Shown: positions 1-5,449, counted from the first letter of the stretch. The stretch is DNA of 5,449 bases from an uncultured Lachnospiraceae bacterium (GCA_947564305.1 CANOBT010000287.1:1-5449), one strand, 5' to 3'. Numbers and translations: made by a program. Notes: generated by a model from the sequence alone, not told the origin.

Positions 1-1308
1 GAGAAGTGGCCGAAACATTATCTGGAGGCCGTAGTTCCGCAGTTAGTTCCTGTAATCGAAAAGCTGGATGAATTGGTACGTGAAAAGACAGAAGATGAGT
101 CAACAGTCATCATTGATGAATCCGATATCGTTCATATGGCACATATGGATATTCATTTTACCCATAGCACGAACGGAGTTGCAGCGCTCCATACGGAGAT
201 TTTGAAAAACAGTGAATTAAACAACTTTTATAAGTTATATCCTGAGAAATTTAATAATAAAACAAATGGCATTACGTTCCGGCGCTGGCTTCTGAAGTGT
301 AATCCGGAATTGACAGACCTGATTGAAAGTCTTATCGGGCCGGGATTTAAAAAAGATGCATCAGAGCTCGAAAAACTGATGGATTTTGCGGAAGATGAAA
401 AGGTCTTAAAGCGTCTCGCAGATATCAAGCGTGACAATAAAGTATCGTTGGCAGAATGGCTGAAGCATACACAGAATATCATTGTGAATCCGGACAGTAT
501 CTTTATGATTCAGTCGAAGCGTCTTCATGAGTATAAGCGCCAACAGTTGAATTTGTTATACCTGATTCATCAGTATTTTGAAATCAAGGCAGGCCATACA
601 CCACAGACACCTATGACGGCTATTTTTGGAGCTAAAGCTGCACCGGCCTATACGATAGCCAAGGATATCATACATGCACTTTTGGCGTTGTCAAAGGTGA
701 TTGAGGACGATCCGGAGGTTTCTCAGTGGCTGCAGATTGTATTTATTGAGAACTATAATGTGACGGCAGCAGAAAAGATGATTCCTGCATGTGATCTTTC
801 AGAGCAGATCAGTCTTGCGTCAAAAGAAGCATCTGGTACAGGAAACATGAAGTTCATGCTGAACGGCGCCCTGACATTGGGAACTATGGACGGAGCAAAC
901 GTTGAGATTGCAGAGGAGGTAGGCCAGGAAAATATCTATATCTTTGGACAGAGCAGCGATCAGGTCATCCGCACATACGATCATGGCGATTACTGTGCAA
1001 AAGAATGGTATGAGACAGATCCGAACATTAAGAGAGCCATTGATTTCCTTACAGGTGAAGAAATGTTGTCCTGCGGCAAGCAGGAAAAACTGGAGCGCCT
1101 TAAGAATGAGCTGATCGGCAAAGACTGGTTCCAGACGCTGCCGGATTTCAATGCTTACATTGTACGGAAAGACCAGGCAATCGCGGATTATGTGCAGAAT
1201 CCGCTTGACTGGACGAAGAGTGCTCTGGTTAATATCAGCAAGGCAGGCTTCTTCTCCTCAGACCGTACGATTGCAGAATATAATGATGATATCTGGCATT
1301 TGGGATAA
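1..1308 (+). CDS. glgP: Glycogen/maltodextrin phosphorylase (GT35), C-terminal part, 5' end outside window
   Basis: The enzyme releases glucose-1-phosphate from the ends of alpha-1,4-glucans such as glycogen, using pyridoxal phosphate (PLP), in the cytoplasm. The reading frame is open from base 1, so this is a partial gene. The visible 435 residues are roughly the last half of a family that usually has about 750-850. Diagnostic segments, numbered from the first visible residue, are HSTNGVAALH with the following FNNKTNGITFRRWL; SKRLHEYKRQ at about 172-181, corresponding to the Arg569/Lys574 region of rabbit muscle phosphorylase; ENYNVTAAEKMIPACDLSEQ; and SGTGNMKF, whose lysine (codon 850-852, residue 284) is the PLP Schiff-base lysine. 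The sequence is well conserved and uninterrupted, and ends WHLG-TAA. It is a housekeeping carbon-storage gene, separated from the accessory genes to the right by a terminator. An internal TTG at 73 is not a start: matching family sequence continues upstream of it. Confidence 0.97.
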   Translation, partial: EKWPKHYLEAVVPQLVPVIEKLDELVREKTEDESTVIIDESDIVHMAHMDIHFTHSTNGVAALHTEILKNSELNNFYKLYPEKFNNKTNGITFRRWLLKCNPELTDLIESLIGPGFKKDASELEKLMDFAEDEKVLKRLADIKRDNKVSLAEWLKHTQNIIVNPDSIFMIQSKRLHEYKRQQLNLLYLIHQYFEIKAGHTPQTPMTAIFGAKAAPAYTIAKDIIHALLALSKVIEDDPEVSQWLQIVFIENYNVTAAEKMIPACDLSEQISLASKEASGTGNMKFMLNGALTLGTMDGANVEIAEEVGQENIYIFGQSSDQVIRTYDHGDYCAKEWYETDPNIKRAIDFLTGEEMLSCGKQEKLERLKNELIGKDWFQTLPDFNAYIVRKDQAIADYVQNPLDWTKSALVNISKAGFFSSDRTIAEYNDDIWHLG

Positions 1309-1318
1309 GTTATATGGA

Positions 1319-1353
1319 AGGAGTATACCGTTTGTGGTGTACTCCTCTTTTTT
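1319..1353 (+). terminator. Intrinsic terminator of glgP
   Basis: An 11-bp stem pairs 1319-1329 (AGGAGTATACC) with 1336-1346 (GGTGTACTCCT), with one G-T wobble, around the 6-base loop GTTTGT. The run TCTTTTTT follows at 1346-1353. It starts 11 bases after the glgP stop. In the opposite direction the hairpin is not followed by a T-run, so it is unlikely to be a good terminator for the convergent toxin operon. Confidence 0.9.
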
Positions 1354-1401
1354 ATACTATAGGTGCGCTCCGCGGTGGAATCTGAAGGAGGCCGTGTTTG
1401 T

Positions 1402-1821
1402 TTATGAGTCGAAGCCCTTCAGGATAATATCCAGCATTTCTCTTGGAGTCACGATAAAAGGCTTATTCGGGAAGTGTTTAATGTTTCCTGTGACAAGGTA
1501 TGCATCCTCGTCCTTGCGCGTTTCTAAGACTACCTCATAAAATACCCTGTCTTTCGGATCGGGTAGATCAATGTTTATATGCTCTTCATCAACAAATACC
1601 GCTTCTCTTTTTAGACTTTCGATGATGTCTGAAACGATGTCATCTGTAAGATGGAATTTGGGGCGGGAAAGTACTTCCCGGTATTCTCTCAGAATAGCAT
1701 CGTTTAACACCGGAACAATCGGGCCATCCATTGCCAGGTTTAAGATACTGCCTGGAACCGAGTCACATTTCAGCATTGCAGAGACAAGGACATTTGTGTC
1801 TATGACCGCAAAATACTTCAT
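1402..1821 (-). CDS. PIN-domain toxin of a type II toxin-antitoxin system (COG1569-like)
   Basis: Predicted metal-dependent ribonuclease of 139 aa, a typical length for the single-domain family often annotated as 'putative toxin-antitoxin system toxin component, PIN family'. The N-terminal strand MKYFAVIDTNVLVSA carries the first acidic ligand, Asp8, in the hallmark DTNVLVSA. Glu46 in ILREYREVLSRPKF fits the second. The segment LPDPKDRVFYE (about 86-96) gives Asp88 and Asp91, and DAYLVTGNIKHFP (106-118) is the last PIN block. Many PIN proteins have Asp where this one has Asn113 in TGN. The ATG at 1821 overlaps the antitoxin stop as ATGA, and a GAGGA ribosome binding site (+ strand 1829-1833) sits 7 bases upstream inside the antitoxin gene, so translation is probably coupled. 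By analogy it cleaves RNA when free of antitoxin; the target cannot be read from the sequence. No terminator for this operon is evident on its own strand. Confidence 0.88.
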   Translation of the reverse strand: MKYFAVIDTNVLVSAMLKCDSVPGSILNLAMDGPIVPVLNDAILREYREVLSRPKFHLTDDIVSDIIESLKREAVFVDEEHINIDLPDPKDRVFYEVVLETRKDEDAYLVTGNIKHFPNKPFIVTPREMLDIILKGFDS

Positions 1822-2105
1822 AAGCTATTCCTCGCTTCAGCAATTTCTGCATTGATCTCGTCCAGAGACATCTCAGAGATGCCGTTTTCAGCGGCAATGC
1901 GGCTGGCCTGTTTCAAAGCAGCGATGCCAGGTTTTTCTGCTTTTTTCTCTATGGTCATACTGAAAGGAAAGCCCTCCTCAATGTTTAATCTGTTTATGCA
2001 GATACGCAGGTAAGAGATAAGGTCAGTTCCAAGCTGCTCGCATATTCTGGATGCCTTGATTCTCTTCGATTCATCTTCGCGAAATTGTATTAATGTGTTT
2101 GCCAT
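1818..2105 (-). CDS. RelB/DinJ-family ribbon-helix-helix antitoxin
   Basis: A 95-aa antitoxin predicted to neutralise the adjacent PIN toxin and to repress its own promoter. The N-terminus MANTLIQFREDESKRIKA fits the DNA-binding strand and first helix of a ribbon-helix-helix fold. LGTDLISYLRICINRLN (about 25-41) followed by EEGFPFSM (43-50) is the RelB/DinJ pattern (LG-hydrophobic helix-GIPF). The C-terminal half is charged and helical and ends MSLDEINAEIAEARNSL, the kind of tail that usually wraps the toxin. The ATG at 2105 is chosen because AGGAGG (+ strand 2113-2118) lies 7 bases upstream. An in-frame TTG at 2123 would place that ribosome binding site inside the coding region and is rejected. 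The stop overlaps the toxin start by 4 bases. RelB proteins classically pair with RelE/YafQ toxins; the PIN partner here is the less usual arrangement. Confidence 0.87.
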   Translation of the reverse strand: MANTLIQFREDESKRIKASRICEQLGTDLISYLRICINRLNIEEGFPFSMTIEKKAEKPGIAALKQASRIAAENGISEMSLDEINAEIAEARNSL

Positions 2106-2107
2106 AA

Positions 2108-2137
2108 TGAGTCCTCCTCTCAATTTTCTTTGAGTCC
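2108..2137 (-). promoter_or_regulatory. Repeat cluster at the antitoxin start, candidate autoregulatory operator
   Basis: The 7-mer TGAGTCC occurs directly repeated at 2108-2114 and 2131-2137, 23 bases apart (about two helical turns). Between them CTCAA (2119-2123) and TTGAG (2130-2134) form a perfect inverted repeat with a 6-base spacer, and TGAG (2108-2111) also faces CTCA (2119-2122). The cluster lies between the putative -10 box and the antitoxin ATG and covers its ribosome binding site. RHH antitoxins usually bind short repeats at this place. Operator function is inferred from position and symmetry only. Confidence 0.4.
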
Positions 2138-2166
2138 ATCATAGCATAAACTGATTACAAATGCAA
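2138..2166 (-). promoter_or_regulatory. Promoter of the antitoxin-toxin operon
   Basis: On the minus strand, TATGAT (+ strand 2138-2143) is preceded by TGC, giving an extended -10 element (TGCTATGAT). TTGCAT (2161-2166) lies exactly 17 bases upstream as a weak -35 (TTG matches only). Transcription would start about 25-30 bases upstream of the antitoxin ATG. No other hexamer pair in the region fits as well. Confidence 0.6.
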
Positions 2167-2227
2167 TCATCTGTTTGCAGGGATATTATTCCTCTTGAAT
2201 TATAGACGATTTCGCCACAAGAAAAGC

Positions 2228-2356
2228 GTGTCTGAAGACTATCTGGCGGGGCAGCCTTTTTGCTGTGCGGAAGTAGTGACAAATAGTTTAGAAAAGGTTA
2301 TAATAAGCTATCTGGTTCGTGAAACAAGTAAACAGACAGAGGCGGATATTGATTGA
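2228..2356 (+). CDS. Possible small unrecognised ORF or gene remnant (42 aa)
   Basis: I do not recognise this product. The frame is open from about 2150 to the TGA at 2354-2356 and has no ATG; GTG at 2228 is the most downstream plausible start and would give 42 residues. From there the codons are strongly of the purine-first type (for example GAA GTA GTG ACA AAT AGT), and the translation contains a plausible amphipathic helix, SLEKVIISYLVRETSKQTEA. No good ribosome binding site precedes the GTG, and the strong hsdM promoter falls inside the frame. It may be a chance frame, a 3' remnant of a gene lost when the neighbouring modules arrived, or a small gene with an upstream TTG start at 2195. 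Confidence 0.2.
   Translation: MSEDYLAGQPFCCAEVVTNSLEKVIISYLVRETSKQTEADID
2276..2304 (+). promoter_or_regulatory. Sigma-A-type promoter for the hsdM operon
   Basis: GTGACA (2276-2281, five of six bases of the consensus TTGACA) and a perfect TATAAT (2299-2304) are separated by exactly 17 bases. Transcription would begin around 2310-2312, leaving an untranslated leader of about 168 bases before the hsdM ATG. This is the best rightward promoter in the gap and would drive hsdM and the yhcG-like gene together, since no terminator separates them. Confidence 0.7.
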
Positions 2357-2464
2357 AAACAATACAGAAACAGATGAAAAGTGAAATGCATTGAAGTTGA
2401 ATATACTAAGATAATAGAAGTAATAGGCGTTAAAATGAAATTATGAGGAACAATTTAAAGACAC

Positions 2465-2471
2465 AGAAGGG
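2465..2471 (+). promoter_or_regulatory. Ribosome binding site that decides the hsdM start
   Basis: AGAAGGG lies 7 bases upstream of the ATG at 2479. The alternative in-frame ATG at 2443 has no comparable site (preceded by TTAAAATGAAATT) and would add 12 residues not expected of an HsdM N-terminus. Confidence 0.75.
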
Positions 2472-2478
2472 ATATCAT

Positions 2479-4209
2479 ATGAATTTAAGTACGAGTATCA
2501 ACGAAAAGGCCGCCTTAATATGGGCGATTGCAGATAAACTGACAGGTGTATACAAACCGCATGAGTATGGAGAGGTGATTTTGCCATTGACGGTTATTCG
2601 CCGTTTTGATTGCATATTAGCAGATACAAAAGAAGCAGTTCTCGAAAAATATGAGGAAGTAAAGAATCTGCCAATGCGGGATATACTTCTACGTAAAGCA
2701 TCGGGTTATGAGTTTTACAATACTAGCAAATATACATTTGAAAAGCTGCTAGATGATCCTGATAATATCGAGGAAAACTTTCACGATTATTTAAATGGTT
2801 TTTCCGAAAATGTAAGGGATATTATTGAGAAATTTAAGTTTGACGGGCACATTGATACAATGGCAAATAAAGGAATTTTGTATATTGTTATCAAAGAATT
2901 CACTTCGACCAGAGCAAATCTCCATACTGATGTGATTTCCAATTTAGAAATGGGATATATTTTTGAAGAAATTATCCGAAGATTTTCCGAGTCTCATAAT
3001 GAGGATGCAGGGCAGCATTATACGCCCCGCGAAGTGATCCGCCTCATGGTAAATATATTGTTTTATGATGACAATAGTACATTGTCCGGAAAAAATGTTG
3101 TAAGAACTATTTATGACCCTGCATGTGGTACAGGGGGTATGCTTTCTGTAGCGGAAGAATATCTTCATGAATTAAATTCTTCCACGGAAATCATGTCATT
3201 TGGACAGGAGTTGAACGACCAAACCTTTGCAATCTGCAAGGCGGATATGCTGATTAAAGGCAATAATGCAAATTTTATCAAGGATGGAAATACCCTTTCC
3301 GATGATCAGTTTGAAGGGCAGAAATTTGACTATATCATATCGAATCCGCCATTTGGACGGGAATGGAAAAATGAAAAGAGAATTGTCGAAGATGAGGCAA
3401 AGCGTGGTTTCGCAGGGCGTTTCGGTGCGGGATTGCCTGCTGCCTCGGACGGACAGATGCTTTTTTTGATGACAGCTATTTCTAAGATGAAAGAACCTCG
3501 TGACGGCGGAAGCAGGATTGCGATTATCCATAACGGTTCGCCTCTTTTTACGGGGGATGCCGGCAGTGGACCTTCTGATATTAGAAAACATATTCTTGAA
3601 AATGATTTGCTTGAGGTGATTATTGCTTTGCCAAATGACATTTTTTACAATACGGGGATTGCTACCTATATATGGGTGCTGTCCAATAAAAAAGCGGGAA
3701 CAAAGCGAGAAGGTAAAGTTCAGCTAATCAATGCCAATGGTTTGTATGAAAAGCGGCGGAAAGCGCTTGGTAATAAAAGGAATGATATTCCGGAAAGTGC
3801 CATTGCAGAAATTACACAGGTTTATGGGGATTTTTGTGAAACAGAAATCAGTAAGATTTTTAGAAATGAAGATTTTGGGTATACAAAGATTACTGTGGAG
3901 AGACCTTTGCGTGACGAAGATGGTGCATTCGTTTTAAAAAAAGGAAAAAAACAGCCGGATACTTCACTGCGGGATACGGAAAACGTACCTTTGACAGAAA
4001 ATATACAGGATTATTTTAAACGCGAGGTATTACCGTTTGCACCGGATGCATGGATTGATGAAAAAAAATCCAAAGTGGGATATGAGATTCCGTTTACGCG
4101 GTATTTTTATAAGTATGAAGCGCCACAGCCTTCCGATGAAATTATGGCGGAGATATTGGAGTTGGAAAAAGAATTATCCGGTAGTTTGGAGGAAATTTTT
4201 GGTATATGA
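2479..4209 (+). CDS. hsdM: Type I restriction-modification DNA methyltransferase subunit (N6-adenine), HsdM
   Basis: Transfers a methyl group from S-adenosylmethionine to adenine N6 in the sequence chosen by the HsdS subunit, protecting the host and forming the M2S core of a type I complex. It has 576 aa, slightly longer than classical HsdM proteins (about 520-530). The HsdM N-terminal helical domain starts at LSTSINEKAALIWAIADKL and covers roughly residues 3-130. HYTPREVIRLM (about 180-190) opens the catalytic N6_Mtase domain. Motif I, DPACGTGGM (213-221), binds the cofactor, and motif IV, NPPFG (289-293), is the catalytic (N/D)PP(Y/F) loop. ALPNDIFYNTGIATYIWVL is the conserved late block. 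The C-terminus has the usual IPFTRYFYKY segment and an ELEKEL helix. All key motifs are present and the frame is unbroken, so it looks functional. The gene is 24 bases upstream of the yhcG-like gene, with no terminator between. No HsdS or HsdR gene is in the window. Confidence 0.95.
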   Translation: MNLSTSINEKAALIWAIADKLTGVYKPHEYGEVILPLTVIRRFDCILADTKEAVLEKYEEVKNLPMRDILLRKASGYEFYNTSKYTFEKLLDDPDNIEENFHDYLNGFSENVRDIIEKFKFDGHIDTMANKGILYIVIKEFTSTRANLHTDVISNLEMGYIFEEIIRRFSESHNEDAGQHYTPREVIRLMVNILFYDDNSTLSGKNVVRTIYDPACGTGGMLSVAEEYLHELNSSTEIMSFGQELNDQTFAICKADMLIKGNNANFIKDGNTLSDDQFEGQKFDYIISNPPFGREWKNEKRIVEDEAKRGFAGRFGAGLPAASDGQMLFLMTAISKMKEPRDGGSRIAIIHNGSPLFTGDAGSGPSDIRKHILENDLLEVIIALPNDIFYNTGIATYIWVLSNKKAGTKREGKVQLINANGLYEKRRKALGNKRNDIPESAIAEITQVYGDFCETEISKIFRNEDFGYTKITVERPLRDEDGAFVLKKGKKQPDTSLRDTENVPLTENIQDYFKREVLPFAPDAWIDEKKSKVGYEIPFTRYFYKYEAPQPSDEIMAEILELEKELSGSLEEIFGI

Positions 4210-4219
4210 AACAATTAAG

Positions 4220-4226
4220 AGGAAGG
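4220..4226 (+). promoter_or_regulatory. Ribosome binding site of the yhcG-like gene
   Basis: AGGAAGG lies 7 bases upstream of ATG 4234. It marks the original start of the nuclease gene even though the ATG is now out of frame with the rest of the protein. It shows that the GTG at 4295, the first start codon in the main frame, is not the ancestral start. Confidence 0.8.
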
Positions 4227-4233
4227 AAATCCT

Positions 4234-5440
4234 ATGAATAAAGAAAACGCCGATAGTAGTAAGCTCTCATGATATTCAGTTAGATTCTGCTTATGTGAAA
4301 TGGATTTGTGATGTAAAACAGCGTTTTCGTAACATGCAGATTAAGGCTGCTGTAAAAGTAAACTCTGAGCAGCTGCTCTTTAATTGGCAAATGGGAAGAG
4401 ATTTGGTGGTGCGTAAGGCGGAAGATACATGGGGCTCAGGTATTGTTGAACAGGTAAGTCTTGATTTGCAAAATGAATTTCCATTGACAAAAGGATTTTC
4501 AGCCAGAAATCTTTGGAGTATGAAAAAATGGTATTCTTTTTATTCCGGTTCATCAGAAACCGAATATCTGCTTCAAAATCTAACGAAACAGCTTCATTTG
4601 GGCAGTATAAAACTGAACCAGATTGGTGCAGAAATAGAAGAAACCACAAATGATGAAAAACTGCACCAACTTGGTGCAGAAATGCGTTTTCCGACCGTGT
4701 TCGGGTTCGTTCCGTGGAGGCATCATGTAGAAATCGTAAATAAGTGCAAAACAGTAGAAGAAGCATTATTTTATATCAGGAAAACCATAGAGAATGGATT
4801 AAGCAGAAGTGCGCTGATTGATATTTTGAAAGCAGATTTATATCATACGGTTGGTACTGCTGTAACGAATTTTTCTGAAAAACTGCCGACAATTCAAGGA
4901 AAACTGGCACAGCAGATTATTAAGGACACATATGATTTAAGCTTTGTATGATTACCGCAGGGATATGATGAAAATGCGTTAGAAGATGCTTTGGAAAAGA
5001 ATATAACGCATTTTCTATTGGAACTTGGAACAGGTTTTGCATTTGTCGGAAGACAGAAAGAAATTGTTGTTTCTGGAAAAACAAGAAAGATTGATATGCT
5101 GTTTTATCATATTCACCTGAAATGTTATGTGGTGATAGAATTAAAAGCAGCTTCTTTTGAGCCGGAATTTGCGGGAAAATTGAATTTTTATGTTAATGCA
5201 GTGAATGAGTTGATTAGAACACCGGACGAGAATCCCACAATCGGACTATTGATTTGCAAGGATAAAGATCAGACAGAAGTACAATGGGCATTTCAGGGGA
5301 TTCAGACACCAATGGGAGTGGCTTCTTATGACAAGATTAGATTACAGGAAATTCAAGCACAGTTGCCAACCACGGAACAGATTCAGCAGAGAATTGATTT
5401 GGCGGAAGAAGAATACAGATTAAGTATAAAAGAACAGTGA
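4234..5440 (+). pseudogene. YhcG/DUF1016-type PD-(D/E)XK nuclease gene, broken by a frameshift and an in-frame stop
   Basis: The parent protein is a YhcG-family nuclease of about 400 aa: an N-terminal DUF1016 domain followed by a PD-(D/E)XK nuclease domain. The N-terminal part is clear in VKVNSEQLLFNWQMGRDLV and WGSGIVEQVSLDLQNEFP, with VFGFVPWRHHVEIV further on. The nuclease part contains FLLELGTGFAFVGRQKEI, then IDMLFYH with the metal-binding Asp (codon 5093-5095) and VVIELKA with the ExK Glu and Lys (5138-5140, 5144-5146), and ends at TGA 5438-5440. Lesion 1: the ATG at 4234, with a good ribosome binding site, reads only 12 codons to TGA 4270-4272, while the homologous sequence (IVVSSHDIQLDSAYVKW) runs in the +1 frame. 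Lesion 2: TGA at 4949-4951 interrupts DLSFV-stop-LPQGYDENALEDALEKN in the same frame. There is no good restart for the nuclease half: the TTG at 4991 has only a weak upstream site. A sequencing error could mimic either lesion. The gene sits 24 bases after hsdM and is probably part of the R-M operon. Confidence 0.88.
4611..4683 (+). repeat. Imperfect in-frame direct repeat in the inter-domain linker of the yhcG-like gene
   Basis: Copies at 4611-4635 and 4659-4683 match at 22 of 25 bases (AACTGAACCAGATTGGTGCA against AACTGCACCAACTTGGTGCA, then GAAAT in both). The period is 48 bases, exactly 16 codons, giving KLNQIGAEI and KLHQLGAEM. This lies between the DUF1016 N-terminal region and the PWRHHVEIV segment and looks like an expandable linker. 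Confidence 0.75.
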
Positions 5441-5449
5441 ATAGATATG

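Larger units (their letters stand above)
2144..2478. other. Divergent intergenic region between the antitoxin and hsdM
   Basis: This stretch separates the leftward toxin-antitoxin operon from the rightward R-M genes. It holds the -35 region of the antitoxin promoter, a strong rightward promoter (2276-2304), and the long hsdM leader. An unassigned open frame without a convincing start crosses it (see 2228-2356). The part from about 2357 to 2464 is A-rich with stops in several frames; I see no recognised riboswitch, terminator hairpin or RNA gene in it. Confidence 0.7.

Noticed and set aside
1319..1353. glgP terminator acting in both directions for the convergent toxin operon
   Set aside because: On the minus strand the hairpin is followed by TCCATAT rather than a T-run, so bidirectional activity is not supported.
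2251..2267. Possible hairpin GCAGC / GCTGT around a T-run
   Set aside because: The stem is only 5 bp with a wobble, and no T-run follows it; too weak for a terminator.
2443..2478. Upstream in-frame ATG as the hsdM start
   Set aside because: It has no ribosome binding site and adds 12 residues unlike HsdM N-termini; the ATG at 2479 has AGAAGGG at a 7-base spacing.
3196..3641. Long minus-strand open frames inside hsdM
   Set aside because: They lie opposite strongly conserved methylase motifs and their translations look like no known protein; they are antisense shadows.
3936..4068. Three A-runs (7, 7 and 8 bases at 3936-3942, 3945-3951 and 4061-4068) in the 3' part of hsdM as phase-variation or programmed frameshift sites
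   Set aside because: They encode ordinary lysine-rich stretches (LKKGKKQ, EKKSK) in an intact frame. The tracts are short for phase variation, and no alternative frame downstream encodes anything recognisable.
4991..5440. The nuclease half as an independent gene starting at TTG 4991
   Set aside because: Matching family sequence continues upstream in the same frame (LPQGYDENALEDA from 4952), so the TTG is internal. The site is better explained as part of a gene interrupted by a stop.

Overview
The window looks like chromosomal DNA from a low-to-moderate GC Bacillota, most likely a gut Clostridia/Lachnospiraceae-type bacterium. This rests on protein style, strong AGGAGG-type ribosome binding sites and gene content; no rRNA or other marker gene is present to confirm it. 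The window has three parts: the end of a housekeeping gene, a toxin-antitoxin pair on the opposite strand, and the start of a type I restriction-modification (R-M) locus.

Positions 1-1308 hold the C-terminal half of a glycogen/maltodextrin phosphorylase whose start lies outside the window. It ends at a clean intrinsic terminator (1319-1353). Convergent to it, on the minus strand, a RelB/DinJ-type antitoxin (2105 down to 1818) and a COG1569-type PIN-domain toxin (1821 down to 1402) form a tight two-gene operon. Their ATGA overlap suggests translational coupling. A promoter with an extended -10 box and several short repeats lies just upstream of the antitoxin.

The divergent intergenic region (about 2106-2478) contains the antitoxin promoter, a strong sigma-A-like promoter pointing right (GTGACA-N17-TATAAT), a leader of about 170 nt, and one short coding-like open frame of unknown standing. 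Then come an intact hsdM (2479-4209, type I R-M N6-adenine methyltransferase) and, 24 nt later, a YhcG/DUF1016-type PD-(D/E)XK nuclease gene (4234-5440). The hsdS and hsdR genes that should complete the system are not in the window and may lie to the right.

The most notable observation is that the YhcG-like gene is broken twice. Its well-placed start codon is out of frame with the body of the protein, and an in-frame TGA at 4949-4951 separates the N-terminal domain from the nuclease domain, although the protein sequence continues in the same frame after the stop. The methylase therefore appears intact while its neighbouring nuclease appears disabled. I see no CRISPR array, tRNA, rRNA, insertion sequence or prophage gene. 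I do not see a wholly new system; the unusual parts are the decayed accessory nuclease inside an R-M operon and the RelB-PIN pairing.
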